DNA of 64,000 nucleotides, from contig OX463810.1 of the NCBI GenBank assembly GCA_949825045.1, positions 34,544,201-34,608,200 on the forward strand, in the 5' to 3' direction. This DNA is from Argyresthia goedartella (Eukaryota; Arthropoda; Insecta; Lepidoptera; Argyresthiidae). The position numbers and the translations under genes are program-made. This document shows, in pieces, positions 22,305 to 32,447 of the stretch. Numbering within the stretch: the first letter of the stretch is position 1; every line of letters starts with the position of its first letter. The notes below the pieces were generated by a model. The model had not been told where the DNA came from. It saw nothing but the letters and a program-made list of their open reading frames with translations, and ran no database searches.

Positions 22305-22520
22305 CTGCTTTCCTTGTTAAGTTGATAATATTCAAAGCACTAAATCGATTTTAATAAAACATGGCTCAGAACCATCGTATTGAAGTCCATACCAATATGA
22401 AAAAACCGTTTGAAATCTGTCCACCAGTTTGCTAGGGTACCGCAGACAGACACACCTAAAGACAATTGATTCCAACCTTATAACAACCGTCTTTTACTGT
22501 CGGGGTTAATAACTATTAAA
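22305..22520 (+). repeat. Rep-G interspersed repeat
   Basis: CGATTTTAATAAAACATGGC, TCAGAACCATCG, AATCTGTCCACC, CAGACAGACACACC and the end TGTCGGGGTTAATAA match the copy at 31005-31200. Class unknown. Confidence 0.6.
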
Positions 22521-22535
22521 AAAGAAAAAAAACAT

Positions 22536-23727
22536 TGCATTAAGTGATGACATCTCCTTCCACGAATCAGACATTAATAATGCAATAACTAATGTAATTG
22601 AGTGGTTGAATAATAATAATTTACAGTTTAATTTAGACAAAACAAAGTACATTAATTTTAATAACTTTGACAAATTCAATAGAGATATGACATTAAATAT
22701 AAATCACAACGGACAAATCATAGAGGAGGCTCACAGTGTGACATTTTTAGGTATTAACATAGATAGACATTTAAATTGGAAAGATCACACTGATAAAGTT
22801 TGTAAGAAAATCAATAGATTTATTTATGTATTACGTAGACTTAGGAAAACAGCAGAGATAAAGACTGCTCTAGTTGCCTATCATGGATATGTAGAATCTG
22901 TTTTATAAACATAAACATAAACATAAACATAAACATTTATATACAGGCACATACATTGCTTCTGGCCCCACACTAGGATACCCTGTGTCGTGGTAACCAG
23001 AAACAGCGACGTCACACACATATAAACATCCAAGACCTGGGGATTGTTTTTTTTTTTTTTTTTTTCATTCCCCCCAGCCGGGGATCGAACCTCTCGCAAG
23101 GTAGGCAGAGCCACAACCGTTGCGCCACAGAGGCCGTCAATTTTTGAGATATGGTCTTGTAGTTTGGGGAAACGGCACTGATATTAATAAAGATTTTATT
23201 GCTCAAAAGAAATGTGTGCGTGCAATTAGTGGTATGGCCCCAAATGAATCATGCAAACCAATGTTCACTAAATTAAATATATTGCCATTACCATGTTTGT
23301 ATATACTGGAAATAGGAAAATTTGTAAAAATTAATCCAAAATTATTTAAAAGAGCCCAAGAACAATATTCAAGAAATACGAGAAACCCGAATAGGTTAAT
23401 ATATAATCATACGCCACGTACATCACTGTATCTTAAGAATTGTCCTGCTATGTGCGTTAAAATATTTAACAAAATACCCGAAGAGATAAAAGAATATTCA
23501 ATTAATAAGTTTAAATCTGAACTGTTTAAATGGCTTCTACATAAATGTTTTTATTCAGTAGATGAATTTATTAAATATAAAACTTATACATAAAATAATT
23601 TTATAAGTTAGAGCAATACTAACAGTAAGATTTATTTTTTTCAGTGTAATGTGGACCATCAACTGCCTACCCTTATTTATCTTAGCAAATAAAAATCTTT
23701 ATCTTTATCTTTTATCTTTAAAAACCT
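22536..23727 (+). pseudogene. CR1/Jockey-group LINE 3' half, split by SINE-A
   Basis: The frame before the SINE encodes EWLNNNNLQFNLDKTKYINF, SVTFLGINIDRHLNWKDH and stops where YVESVL should continue. After the SINE it resumes as RYGLVVWGNGTDINKDF, QKKCVRAISGMAPNES and ends FKWLLHKCFYSVDEFIKY (to 23592). It starts just downstream of where the YADD motif would be, so it is 5' truncated. Without the SINE the coding frame is intact. 3' UTR ends GCAAATAAAAATCTTT plus ATCTTT tandem tail (to 23727). Confidence 0.85.
22906..23139 (-). mobile_element. SINE-A inside the LINE
   Basis: Complete SINE-A: head GGCCTCTGTGGCGCAACGG and B box GGTTCGATCCCCGG, an internal A/T homopolymer of about 20 bp, body, and tail (TTTATG)4. 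It splits the LINE codon series VESVL | RYGL. Target duplication is at most a short A run and cannot be resolved. Confidence 0.85.
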
Positions 23728-24204
23728 TAAGTCCTGAACAAGGGCCAATGGCATTGAGAATTAGACAAAGAAAACAAATACCCGTCGCATCGCGTCGAAG
23801 CAGACTGACGCATGCTCCCACGCAGAGCCCCGCGGGGCAGCCCGAGCTCTGAGACCAAGAAAATTATAGAAAATATTACTAAACTCCTGTAATAATAACA
23901 TTAAAAATAAAATAAAACAACAAAAAAAAAACCCTCTTTTTTACCTATTTTTGCGTGTAAGTTTCATATAGGAAACTGATTTCGTCTCCGAGCGCTTGTT
24001 AATTTAGTTGAATAAAATAATGCACTGCGAAAAATATTTTTAAATATATATAACAAATATACGGTAATTTTAAAAGGCCATTATTATCTCTAATAGACCT
24101 TTTATAACATATATTTATCCTACATTTTTATGAAGCTAAAGATTCATTTGTTTGTTCGCGCCCCCTGGCGCTGGCCATATTTAATCCCATAAGACTTGTT
24201 TCCA
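23728..24204. other. No recognisable feature
   Basis: Nothing supported. Confidence 0.4.
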
Positions 24205-24262
24205 CAGATTCGAACCCTTCGTGCTCGAGTCAAAACTCGCACTCGACCGGTTTTTGTCATCA
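24205..24262 (-). repeat. Rep-F terminal fragment
   Basis: CGAACCCTTCGTGCTCGAG and CTCGCACTCGACCGGTTTTT are the reverse complement of the Rep-F 5' end. Confidence 0.55.
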
Positions 24263-24479
24263 ATGTAGTCGAACTTGTGTAATTGTAACTAGTTGCCTTG
24301 CGGATCGGGTCCCAGGGCACCAGGAGCGGGGAGATGTCCGGGAGCTGGAACTCGCAAACTTACAAGATCACGACTCAGTCGCGGGTACAAATATGGCGAA
24401 CGAGAGCCATTCGTTGTTTAATTTTTGCGATGCTGTCTATAGGCCGCGAATATATAAAAAGACTTAAACGGCAATACAA

Positions 24480-25080
24480 AAAGTGCAAAATGCTTGTGCA
24501 AGGTTTTGCTACAATATTAAGAGCAGAGCCCATGTCATCCCTTACCTGGCGTTTTGAAGATCTCGCTCCCAACAAGAATGGCGTTTTGAAGATCTCAGCT
24601 CGTCGGAGAGCACATTATGCACGTCTAGTACACAAAGTAATCCACTCCAAAAGACCCGACTATCTGTTCAAAAAGCTGACATTCAGATTTCATTCCAGAG
24701 GCGAAGAATAAGCTGTCGATCCCCAGGCACAAATCCAGCGGGTTCAGGGGGAGCTTTCGTTTTGCTGCAGCTAAAATTTGGAATGATATACCACCGCCCT
24801 TAAGACTGCCTATGTATAAAGATACATTCAAATTATCTATTAAGAAATATCTTTTAAGTGAGCATATAACTGCAGTTTAACTTTAACCTAACCAAGTATT
24901 TTTATTATCTTTGACCTAACCGTTATGGCCTGCATAGTCGCCTGATGAAACTGGATTTTGTGTTCTGCTGCCTGCTCCATAGCTAAATGGTGCTTTGCAA
25001 GTTATTACTATTATTTTTTATTTATTTTTTATTGTGTTTTGGGTATTTTCTTTTTGTAAATAAAATATTTTTAGATTTTT
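24480..25080 (+). pseudogene. CR1/Jockey-group LINE, C-terminal fragment
   Basis: RRAHYARLVHKVIHSKRPD is encoded to 24660, then in a shifted frame SIPRHKSSGFRGSF, RFAAAKIWNDIPPPLR and KLSIKKYLLSE (to about 24862). This order is typical of the last 100 residues of CR1/Jockey LINE proteins. At least one frameshift lies at about 24700. The 3' UTR ends near TTTGTAAATAAAATATTT (25050-25072). Confidence 0.7.
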
Positions 25081-25149
25081 CCCTTTTATTATAAATATTT
25101 GTTACTATTTTTACAAGTACCTACCTAATATCGAGCCTCGAGAAAATTG

Positions 25150-25316
25150 TACCTTCTGGTGTTCTGGAGGGCCGGCTGAAAACCAGCGCTGAAGCTGAGA
25201 CTTGTCTCAGTTCAGCATTGCTGAGCCGGTTCTTATTGACACTGTCTCTACCTATCTGATTTATTTGTAATGACTTGTTTAATTGTGTTAATAAAGAAAT
25301 ATCATATCATATTACA
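25150..25316 (+). mobile_element. LINE 3' end
   Basis: Non-coding block ending GTTAATAAAGAAATATCATA with an ATATC tandem tail. Identified by end structure only. Confidence 0.4.
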
Positions 25317-25324
25317 AGAATTGT

Positions 25325-25640
25325 CTGTAAATATATTTAAAAATGTTGTTAAAAATCACTTATGTAAAAAAGCTTACTATAAAATATCAGATTATGTAGA
25401 AGACAAGAAAGCTTGAGAAGATGTTTGCTCCAATTCTGTAAAAAATAACGTATAAAGCTGGAGGTTTCTAGTCAACCTCTTTGCCTCCAGCATCTAAAAC
25501 GTTGAGGTGACGGAATTCAAATTGATTTCTATATTTCCCAGTAACTTATACATGTGTTAGTTTAAGATTTCACATTCTCCAAATGTTACCTATGTGTTTC
25601 TTATGGAAATAAACTCTTTTTGAATTTTGAATTTTGAATT
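25325..25640 (+). pseudogene. CR1/Jockey-group LINE, C-terminus and 3' UTR
   Basis: Encodes FKNVVKNHLCKKAYYKISD and YVEDKKA then stops, the same C-terminus type as at 7874. The 3' UTR ends GAAATAAACTCTTTTTGAA with a (TTTTGAA)n tail. Confidence 0.65.
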
Positions 25641-25702
25641 CGCTTGATGTCTCGCAATAACAGTGCGGGAATTGACGCAAGAATTGACACATCATCATCG
25701 TC

Positions 25703-25898
25703 ACGACCTCTGTGGCGCGGCGCCTGCGGTAGTGTCCCTGCCTGCCATGCGCGTTCCCGGGTTCGACCCCTGCTGGGGTAATAACGAAAAAACCCCAAGT
25801 CTGGGTTGTTTATGTGTGTGTGATGTCGCTGTTTCTGGTTCTCGCGACACAGGATACAGTGTGGGGCCAGAGACAATGTATGTGCCTGTATAAAAAAA
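25703..25898 (+). mobile_element. SINE-A, full length
   Basis: Head CGACCTCTGTGGCGCGGCG, B box GGGTTCGACCCC, body GATGTCGCTGTTTCTGGTTC and the ending AATGTATGTGCCTGTATAA. A short duplication-like change (ACAGGATACAGTG) shortens the middle. Confidence 0.8.
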
Positions 25899-26071
25899 GA
25901 TCAAAAAGAAAAATATAAAAAAAGTTCTCACAACTTCTTTAGTGATATTCACAACAACAACACACAGCGTTATTCCTTTTCCGTCAACTGTTTCCATGTT
26001 TAGTCAATTATTTATAACATTTTTTTACAATATTTTACTCAATATAGATGATAAAATAGATACTTTTTAGA

Positions 26072-26345
26072 GTTCGGTACCAGAAGGGTGCCAGACACTA
26101 TTCGCTCCGCTGTCCATCGGACTGTTTGTCTGTCCGTCTGTCCGTCTGTTTTACATCTACATACTATATTTTCTTTTAATTTTCAGTTTGATAACTAAAA
26201 TTTAATCTTCAAAATCAGTTCGTCCTAAATGTCATGCATTTTCATGATAAGATTTGCAATATTTTTTTACAGCTGACACTTTTCAAAAATTAAATAAATT
26301 TGCTGTGACCTAAATGTTGTCTAATTCATACACACAAAGTTTAAT
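26072..26345 (-). repeat. Rep-F, diverged
   Basis: GTTCGGTACCAGAAGGGTGC, then TCCGCTGTCC and a (GTCTGTCC)n run mark the 3' end of Rep-F on the minus strand. The interior is diverged. Confidence 0.55.
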
Positions 26346-26435
26346 AAAATTAGGATAAAATGCAAAATGTTTGTACCTAAAATTAAGTTTCCTTCAATTT
26401 CTTCGTACAAAACGCTGATTACATAGGTAAGCACC

Positions 26436-27124
26436 TAATTTTTTTTTTTTTTATTTTTTTTTTACATAGCCTATATTGTGTCCCACTCAAAGGTCTCCCC
26501 ATTTCGAGCCCACACATCTCTAGTCAGAGCTAGATTGACCCACTCTGGTTGGAACGTGTCCAGGTCGTCCCGCCATCTCCTTCTGGGCCTTCCTCTGCGC
26601 CGGTGTCCGTCTATAGGCACCCATTCAGTGGCTATCCTCGCCCACCTGTCTGCTGGGTGCATTCGACACACATGGCCTGCCCAGCTCCACTTCAGTTTGG
26701 CGGTCTGCACACCCACATCTGCGATGCCAGTTATGGAGCGCAGTACGGTGTTCTTAACGCGGTCTATTCGTTTTACACCTAAAATACTGCGCTCCATCGC
26801 TCGCTGGCAAACCTTGAGTTTGGACTTCTGTTGCTCGGTCAACGACCAAGTTTGTGCGCCGTAGGTTAGGATGGGCAGGATGCACATGTCGACGAGTTTG
26901 CGCTTCAGGGACAGAGGAAGGCTGCCCTTCATTAGCTCTTTCATGGACCAGAAGCTCTTCCAGGCATTCGAAGTACGTCTTTCGATTTCCTTGTCCTGCC
27001 TGTTTTCGAAGGCTACTATCTGGCCCAAGTAGATATACTCGTCGACATAGAGAATCTCCCGCCCATCAATAACTACCTTACGCTTTGCGCCGTTGCTCAT
27101 CAGTTGAGTTTTTGACCGATTCAT
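26436..27124 (-). pseudogene. RTE-type LINE 3' end with poly(A)
   Basis: A clean 217-codon frame starts just after the position of the RT catalytic motif (NRSKTQLMSNG), then EYIYLGQIVAFEN, LPILTYGAQTWSLTE, RAMERSILGVKRIDR, LKWSWAGHVCRM, RRRGRPRRRWRDDLD and a stop at 26471. These are the C-terminal signatures of RTE-like endonuclease-reverse transcriptases. On the minus strand a poly(A)-rich tail (26465-26440) follows the stop directly. No frameshift is seen, so the insertion is comparatively recent. It lacks the endonuclease and RT core and cannot be autonomous. Confidence 0.85.
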
Positions 27125-27212
27125 GATTAGTCAATAAATTAGTTGCGATAAAGAAAGCACAGTATGTGTATTTCTGTTGCCGCAACACCAATAAATAATA
27201 AAGGTATAAAAG

Positions 27213-27275
27213 GGGTTCTTGTATGATGAACCGGAACCCTTTGTCTGTTACTCCGACTCGCACTTGACCGATTTT
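27213..27275 (-). repeat. Rep-F terminal fragment
   Basis: GGAACCCTTTGTCTGTTACT and CCGACTCGCACTTGACCG are the reverse complement of the family's 5' end. Confidence 0.5.
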
Positions 27276-27374
27276 AATTAAAATTGTCAATACGCTCATT
27301 TCGTTAGGTTCGTTTGCGTAAATACTTTATTAAAGAAAGTATCTAAATAAATAAAGTCGTAAACATGTTTTATT

Positions 27375-27571
27375 TTCTTATTCTGCTAAACTACGGCTTT
27401 ATAGATTCCATATTATATTCTGATTACAATAGATTACAATATAAAATTATAATTAAAATTACATTAAATTACAATAAAAAATTACAAACAATAAAACTAA
27501 TTCTAACAGTAAAATAAAATGTCAAATTTCACCAGAGTTTCGTCATATAAAATACAACACGGATAAAACAA
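27375..27571 (-). other. Probable 3' UTR of the endonuclease-RT element
   Basis: AT-rich, non-coding. Ends on the minus strand near GAATAAGAAAATAAAACATG, a plausible poly(A) signal. No clear target duplication or poly(A) tract seen, so the end is approximate. Confidence 0.4.
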
Positions 27572-30406
27572 TTAGACAAACAGACCGCCCCAAGAATCTC
27601 CCGGTCCAAAGGTGCCCATCACGCTGGCGGCGTTCCCGCGCTGCACAGCGAGTGAGATTCTCTGGACCATGAAAGCCCCGGAGCGGTTGTCAAAACCTCG
27701 GTCCCTCAAGCGACGCCCAATGTCCCTGACAAAGGCCCTACCCTGCGAACCCCATACCCCAGTAGTCTCGACGGCCAAAGGAACGAACAGATAACTACCC
27801 ATTAACTGCGCGTATTTAGTGCACTTCTGCCGTGCCGCAAACTCAGCAGCAGCACCCGGAGTTACCACAGTTGAGCCGATGTGGGATGGGGCAAACGTGC
27901 ACACACAGGTCGCATCCCATAGAAGACAGCGACCCCTCTCCCACGGGACTAACGTCAAACCATCCGGACGCTTTCCGTCGCTGCGACACAAACCAGGAGG
28001 TTCAAGAACCGCCGGAATGTTAGCAGAGACGAGAGCCCTCCGGACGATGTCGTTAATAGAGTGATGGCGAGAGAGTCTGCCTGCACTCCGAACACAATGC
28101 AGCCCGTGACGCCCCAGCGAATCTACTGCGGCACCGCAAACACAGCGATGTGGTTCGCATATATCACAGCCTAAACGAAGCGCCACGGCCACACGCAGGG
28201 AGTTGTCATCTAAAAAGGTGCCCAACTGCGGAGATGGCAACGCATGTAGCCAGGCGCCTGACTCTGGTTGGGAAGCTGCACGGAGGCGAGCAAGTTCGGC
28301 ACCTGTGCTTTGCTCCACCAAACCGTCAAGGGAAGCCTTGCAAATCTCCTCATCCCAGGCTCGCTGAACGCCTGGCTTTTCTGGCTCATCTCTCCCCGGG
28401 CAACGGACACGCCACAGCCGCAAGGCCTCGGCCGCAAACGGAATGTTTAAATTGTCACCATTAATGTTTAAAATGCGAGTGACAAGTTTAAACACCCCAT
28501 GCGAAGATGCCAAGAAAGCGGGGAGCTCCGTGTCCTGTAGGCGACGAACGCCGAGACCACCGAACCTGATGGGTAGTGCAGCCTGAGACCACTGAGAGGG
28601 AGACAGTTTAACATTCAAAATACACTCCAGAATATGTCTCAATGAATCGTCGTATGAATCTGCCTCCCTTCTGGCTAGCCAAACCGGGGCCGTACGCAAT
28701 GAGTAAGTCAACCTTGGCTGGGATAAACAATTCCGCGTAATTGTGAGGGCCACATGTGCGGAAAGCTCCTTCAAATGTGGCAAAGCCCCAACCAAGGCTT
28801 CCATCTTACCTCGCAAGACGGCCGGCACACCTTCCGCAAAGATAGGCGCCCCCAACAGGGTGAAATCTGTTTTGTCCAGGACCTTCGCCCCTGGGACTAA
28901 AGCCTCAAACTCCGCTTTTAAGTCCTGTTGCAAAATACCGGAGCAGGGATATAGCTCACATTTCTGCGGGTTCAGGTGAAGGCCCAAGTCCTCAAGACCG
29001 CGAATAAGGACGTCCAAGTCGGCAAGGACTACATCTGGAGGACCCCCGATTGTACCGTCATCCAGGTACCAAACGTTTAAGGGGGACCTCACGGACTTGA
29101 CTACATCTTGTATCGCCAAACTGAATATCAACGGTCCCAAGGGATCACCCTGTTGCGCACCCACCTGCGACTCCACCAGGTTCTCCCCAAAATACAGATT
29201 ACTCGGACCCGAGTAGCACTGATGCAAAAATGGATAGAGAGACGGAACAAATTGATTGACCTTATTTAAAATGACGTCACGTTCAACTGTATTGAACGCG
29301 TTTCGAAGGTCAACCTTTACAATAACGTTGTTATTGTTTCCCGGGTCGAACGAAAACGACCGGGTGGCGTGAATTGCGGCCTCGCAACCCAAGGGTGCTC
29401 CAAATCCCAACTGCTGCGGCTGAAGTAAAGACGATGCATCAGACCTAACAGCTTTGCAACCGAGTTTGGCCACCAGACGTCTTAGCACGCTCCCGACTGC
29501 AATAGGCCGAATACCTCCGTCCTTCTTACTCAAGGCACAGAGGGAAGCGCCGTAAAGGAAGGGGCATACTTCTCTGTTGACCATTCCCCTGAGCATAAAG
29601 TTGGTCAGATGGACCAGTGAACGTAGGAGAGTTGCACCGCCATCCCCAGCGCCAGCAGCAGTTAACTCCTTTAGAATCGCGGGACGGATCCCATCAAGGC
29701 CAGCTGCGGACCCGTTATTGAATGACTTGATTGCCTCCAAAACGTCAGCCGCTTCAACCGCCAAAAACTCACTCGAGAGGCACGGGTCCGGAGGGAAATG
29801 AAGGGCACGGGATGGTGAGGGGTGTTTGAGTCGTAACGACTCTAGGGTCTCCTCATTGTCCTCTGCCACAGAGCAGTCTGACAAGAGGATCCGCACAGCA
29901 CCATCCAGGTCACCATCGTGAACCTTGGACTCAACGTGCTTGTAAAAAGCACGCCGTCGAAAATTACTATTTCTAGTCGGACGGACATCCGAAGACAGAT
30001 GGCCGATCAAAGTACCAGCGGTAATATTGTCCTTCACCTTAGAGGTAAGGGACCGGGTTCTGTCTTCGGAAGATGGGACTCTGAGACAAGTGTACGAAAA
30101 TGTAAGCAGATCGAACCAATCTGTAGTCTCATTAGTCTGTACGCACCTCTCGATGAGCTCCGACAGCTTCCCTGCCGCCAAGCATCTCGCCCCCTTCGGG
30201 ACATGCTTAAGAACCCTAACACCCTTTCTCAAGGAAGACAAATCATTGAGCGACGGCGATTGGGTATTAACGTCCCCACCAACCGGCCCACCACCACCCT
30301 GAGACGGTTGAGGCTGGACATCTCTGTGTACACGGCTAATGTGAACATTTAAACCACGCGGAATAACAAATTCCCTTGAGGAACCGGGGGGGCAATGAGG
30401 ACATAT
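27572..30406 (-). CDS. Zinc finger / reverse transcriptase / restriction-like endonuclease ORF
   Basis: A 944-codon frame without interruption, the single protein of a non-LTR retrotransposon that nicks DNA and reverse-transcribes its RNA at the nick. Residues 2-27 form a C-x2-C-x16-H-x4-H finger (CPHC...HISRVH). RT motifs follow: GLDGIRPAILKEL (~236), IRPIAVGSVLRRLVAK (~300), KVDLRNAFNTVE (~364), QQGDPLGPLIFSLAIQD (~418), catalytic YLDD (447-450; 29057-29068) and LHLNPQKCELY. A Cys/His knuckle (CVCG...GRHGLHC, ~755-771) and the endonuclease PDG...WDAT (~814-832) complete it. This order is that of the R2/NeSL/CRE-type superfamily; clade not assigned. No ATG lies upstream of the finger: the codon before it is ATA, preceded by TAA, so the N-terminus is truncated or starts unconventionally. 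Confidence 0.85.
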   Translation of the reverse strand: MCPHCPPGSSREFVIPRGLNVHISRVHRDVQPQPSQGGGGPVGGDVNTQSPSLNDLSSLRKGVRVLKHVPKGARCLAAGKLSELIERCVQTNETTDWFDLLTFSYTCLRVPSSEDRTRSLTSKVKDNITAGTLIGHLSSDVRPTRNSNFRRRAFYKHVESKVHDGDLDGAVRILLSDCSVAEDNEETLESLRLKHPSPSRALHFPPDPCLSSEFLAVEAADVLEAIKSFNNGSAAGLDGIRPAILKELTAAGAGDGGATLLRSLVHLTNFMLRGMVNREVCPFLYGASLCALSKKDGGIRPIAVGSVLRRLVAKLGCKAVRSDASSLLQPQQLGFGAPLGCEAAIHATRSFSFDPGNNNNVIVKVDLRNAFNTVERDVILNKVNQFVPSLYPFLHQCYSGPSNLYFGENLVESQVGAQQGDPLGPLIFSLAIQDVVKSVRSPLNVWYLDDGTIGGPPDVVLADLDVLIRGLEDLGLHLNPQKCELYPCSGILQQDLKAEFEALVPGAKVLDKTDFTLLGAPIFAEGVPAVLRGKMEALVGALPHLKELSAHVALTITRNCLSQPRLTYSLRTAPVWLARREADSYDDSLRHILECILNVKLSPSQWSQAALPIRFGGLGVRRLQDTELPAFLASSHGVFKLVTRILNINGDNLNIPFAAEALRLWRVRCPGRDEPEKPGVQRAWDEEICKASLDGLVEQSTGAELARLRAASQPESGAWLHALPSPQLGTFLDDNSLRVAVALRLGCDICEPHRCVCGAAVDSLGRHGLHCVRSAGRLSRHHSINDIVRRALVSANIPAVLEPPGLCRSDGKRPDGLTLVPWERGRCLLWDATCVCTFAPSHIGSTVVTPGAAAEFAARQKCTKYAQLMGSYLFVPLAVETTGVWGSQGRAFVRDIGRRLRDRGFDNRSGAFMVQRISLAVQRGNAASVMGTFGPGDSWGGLFV

Positions 30407-31004
30407 TTACTTATATTCTACTTCACATCTTTTGGTACCTACTCATATTATGCTATCCAATTCAATAAATTTCCGAAGCCATATAAATTAACTGCTTCTC
30501 AACGCTTTCTCAAACCATAATTCACATTAAGTTTATTGCTAATCTAGATACACCACTCATTAATCATTTATGAAAGTATTTGTCTTCACAACAAACTAAC
30601 GGTCCATCGTGCAGCACTGCCACGATATCTGTGCACTTGGACTCGTGACGTCACTACGGCGCTCGCAAGGCCTTACAATACGGCGAGGTGCACGAATAAT
30701 GCCACCGAGTTGTATGCCCATGCGACCGAGTAGTATGCCCATGCGTTCGTACGTATCTGGAGAAATGCGAGAAAAACTGCGCCGGTTACCGTCCACTGGA
30801 AAGCTCAGTCATCGGAAAAGCGACACAGATACTTATAATTATCTGCACACAAGTTTATCTGTTAACTGCGTTGATGTTTCCGGGAGGCATAGATTTGTTT
30901 GTGGCGCAATTAATAAGAATACAATAAATTCAGCAACGATTGATAACGAGTCAAAACTAAACGAATTAAATGAACCTTTCGTCTTTAATTTGACTGACTT
31001 GTTG
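30407..31004. other. Unrecognised; 5' flank of the endonuclease-RT element
   Basis: A plus-strand frame (30609-31013) contains a small internal direct repeat (CCGAGTTGTATGCCCATGCG, then a near copy 21 bp later) but no family signature. No upstream part of the retrotransposon protein could be found. Confidence 0.35.
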
Positions 31005-31200
31005 TCTTGTTAGGCTGATAACTTTCAAACCACATAACCGATTTTGATAAAACATAGCTAAGAACCATCGCAGATACTACCAATTTAAAAAAACCGCAAT
31101 AAAATCCGTCCTCTAGATCGAGCGCTGTAGTGCCATGAACAGACACAGTCCTGTGCTTCAAACTTATTACTTAGACTCCTCTCTTTTGCTGGGGGTTAAA
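31005..31200 (+). repeat. Rep-G interspersed repeat
   Basis: CCGATTTTGATAAAACATAG, CTAAGAACCATCGC, AAATCCGTCC and the end TTTTGCTGGGGGTTAAAAA match the 22305 copy. Confidence 0.65.
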
Positions 31201-32299
31201 AAAGAGTTTGAAAATGGAATATGACTACAGTACAAGAGCTGGACCGTACAAGTCGGAATTCCAGTCGTCCGTTTAGTTCGGTAGTTAGTTTTACGTCAGA
31301 ATTCCACAGAATGTGTGAATTCCTATATCGTCAAATCTTAAAATAGCATAGGAATAGGAATAGCATTAGGAACACAAGATTGAAGGTGACCCTATCGAGT
31401 TATTTTTATTCTAATAGCGTGAAATACAAATTTTAGGGAAGTAGATAGTAAACATAATCATTTATTTAAAAATAAAATTTTCAAAATTTTTATAGGCAAG
31501 AGAAATCGCTTGATGAGAGTTTAATAGTATTAAAAAAGAACCTATAGTAAAGATTCTATAATTAGTCTATAGTTATATGTAACTAAAGCAAGGGGTATGT
31601 AGTCATATTAACATACCTGTATGTACTGAGCTGAGAGACAGACAAACAGTGGAACATACCTGTAAACAAATATACAACAAAACATTAAAATAAATCATCA
31701 TAGGTACTTAAATATTCATATTTTGTGTACAGAGTCCTAACCTGGTGTCTTGCATCCGGATGCTCAGCCGACAACGCGAAGATTGACTGACCCTCAACTC
31801 AAACTGTCACTGCCTCTCGCTCGGGAAATGACAATTTAAGCGGCACTTTATTAGAGCAGCAGTAAGCGCTTTGCATTCGAATATCTTATCATAGCCAAAA
31901 TCTGGAGACGTCCAGTGGTCTGAACTGCATTTTTCCGAGAAATATTAAACTGGACTCCCACACTCGCTACTCAAACCATGATTTAATTTGCGATAAGCCT
32001 GGACTAGAACTCTATCTCAAAAATGCCGCTCCAAACTGAAGTAATAAACTCAACTTTTATGGCAGGGACGATTAGACAATAGAAGACTGTAAAACTTTGC
32101 TTTTACATTTTTTGGATTGAAGGTTGTTACGGACACGAAAGTTACGTTAAAAGTTGTCACAAAAAGCGCAGTTTTCGTGCTCACGAACGTCCAAATGCCG
32201 AGTAAGGACTTGTGCCCCTCAATGGGGACTTCAATAGAGTATAACGTAGACTAAGAGTATATTGGCTATTAGTGGCCCAATTATGTAAATTAAATAACT
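31201..32299. other. No recognisable feature
   Basis: Nothing supported apart from a short Rep-C-like end (GCCCCTCAATGGGGACTT) at 32213-32230. Confidence 0.35.
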
Positions 32300-32447
32300 A
32301 TAATTGGCACCGAGGGGCGCAGGCCTTTACCCGGATACGTGTAAGATAGGGCCATATTCCACTGGCTCTGAGGGTTGTCTGGATAGTGGCCAACTCGCCT
32401 ATCGGAAGTTTTCTAGCTGCCCTAATAGGGCCTTTGACACATCATTA
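32300..32447 (-). mobile_element. Rep-C, 3' part
   Basis: ACCGAGGGGCGCAGGCCTTT, ACCCGGATACGTGTAAGA, CCACTGGCTCTGAGG and GCTGCCCTAATAGGGC follow the minus-strand order of the 51006 copy. Confidence 0.6.

Noticed and set aside
24298..24480. N-terminal part of the 137-codon frame as a host gene
   Set aside because: Only the C-terminal part has a recognisable signature, and that is of a LINE; the rest has no support.
26478..27072. Plus-strand frames of 60-130 codons opposite the RTE fragment
   Set aside because: Antisense shadows of the minus-strand RTE frame.
27612..30352. Plus-strand frames opposite the retrotransposon gene
   Set aside because: Shadows of the minus-strand coding sequence; none has a family signature.
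30609..31013. 134-codon plus-strand frame
   Set aside because: Contains a short internal repeat and runs into Rep-G; no recognisable domain, no splice or promoter context.
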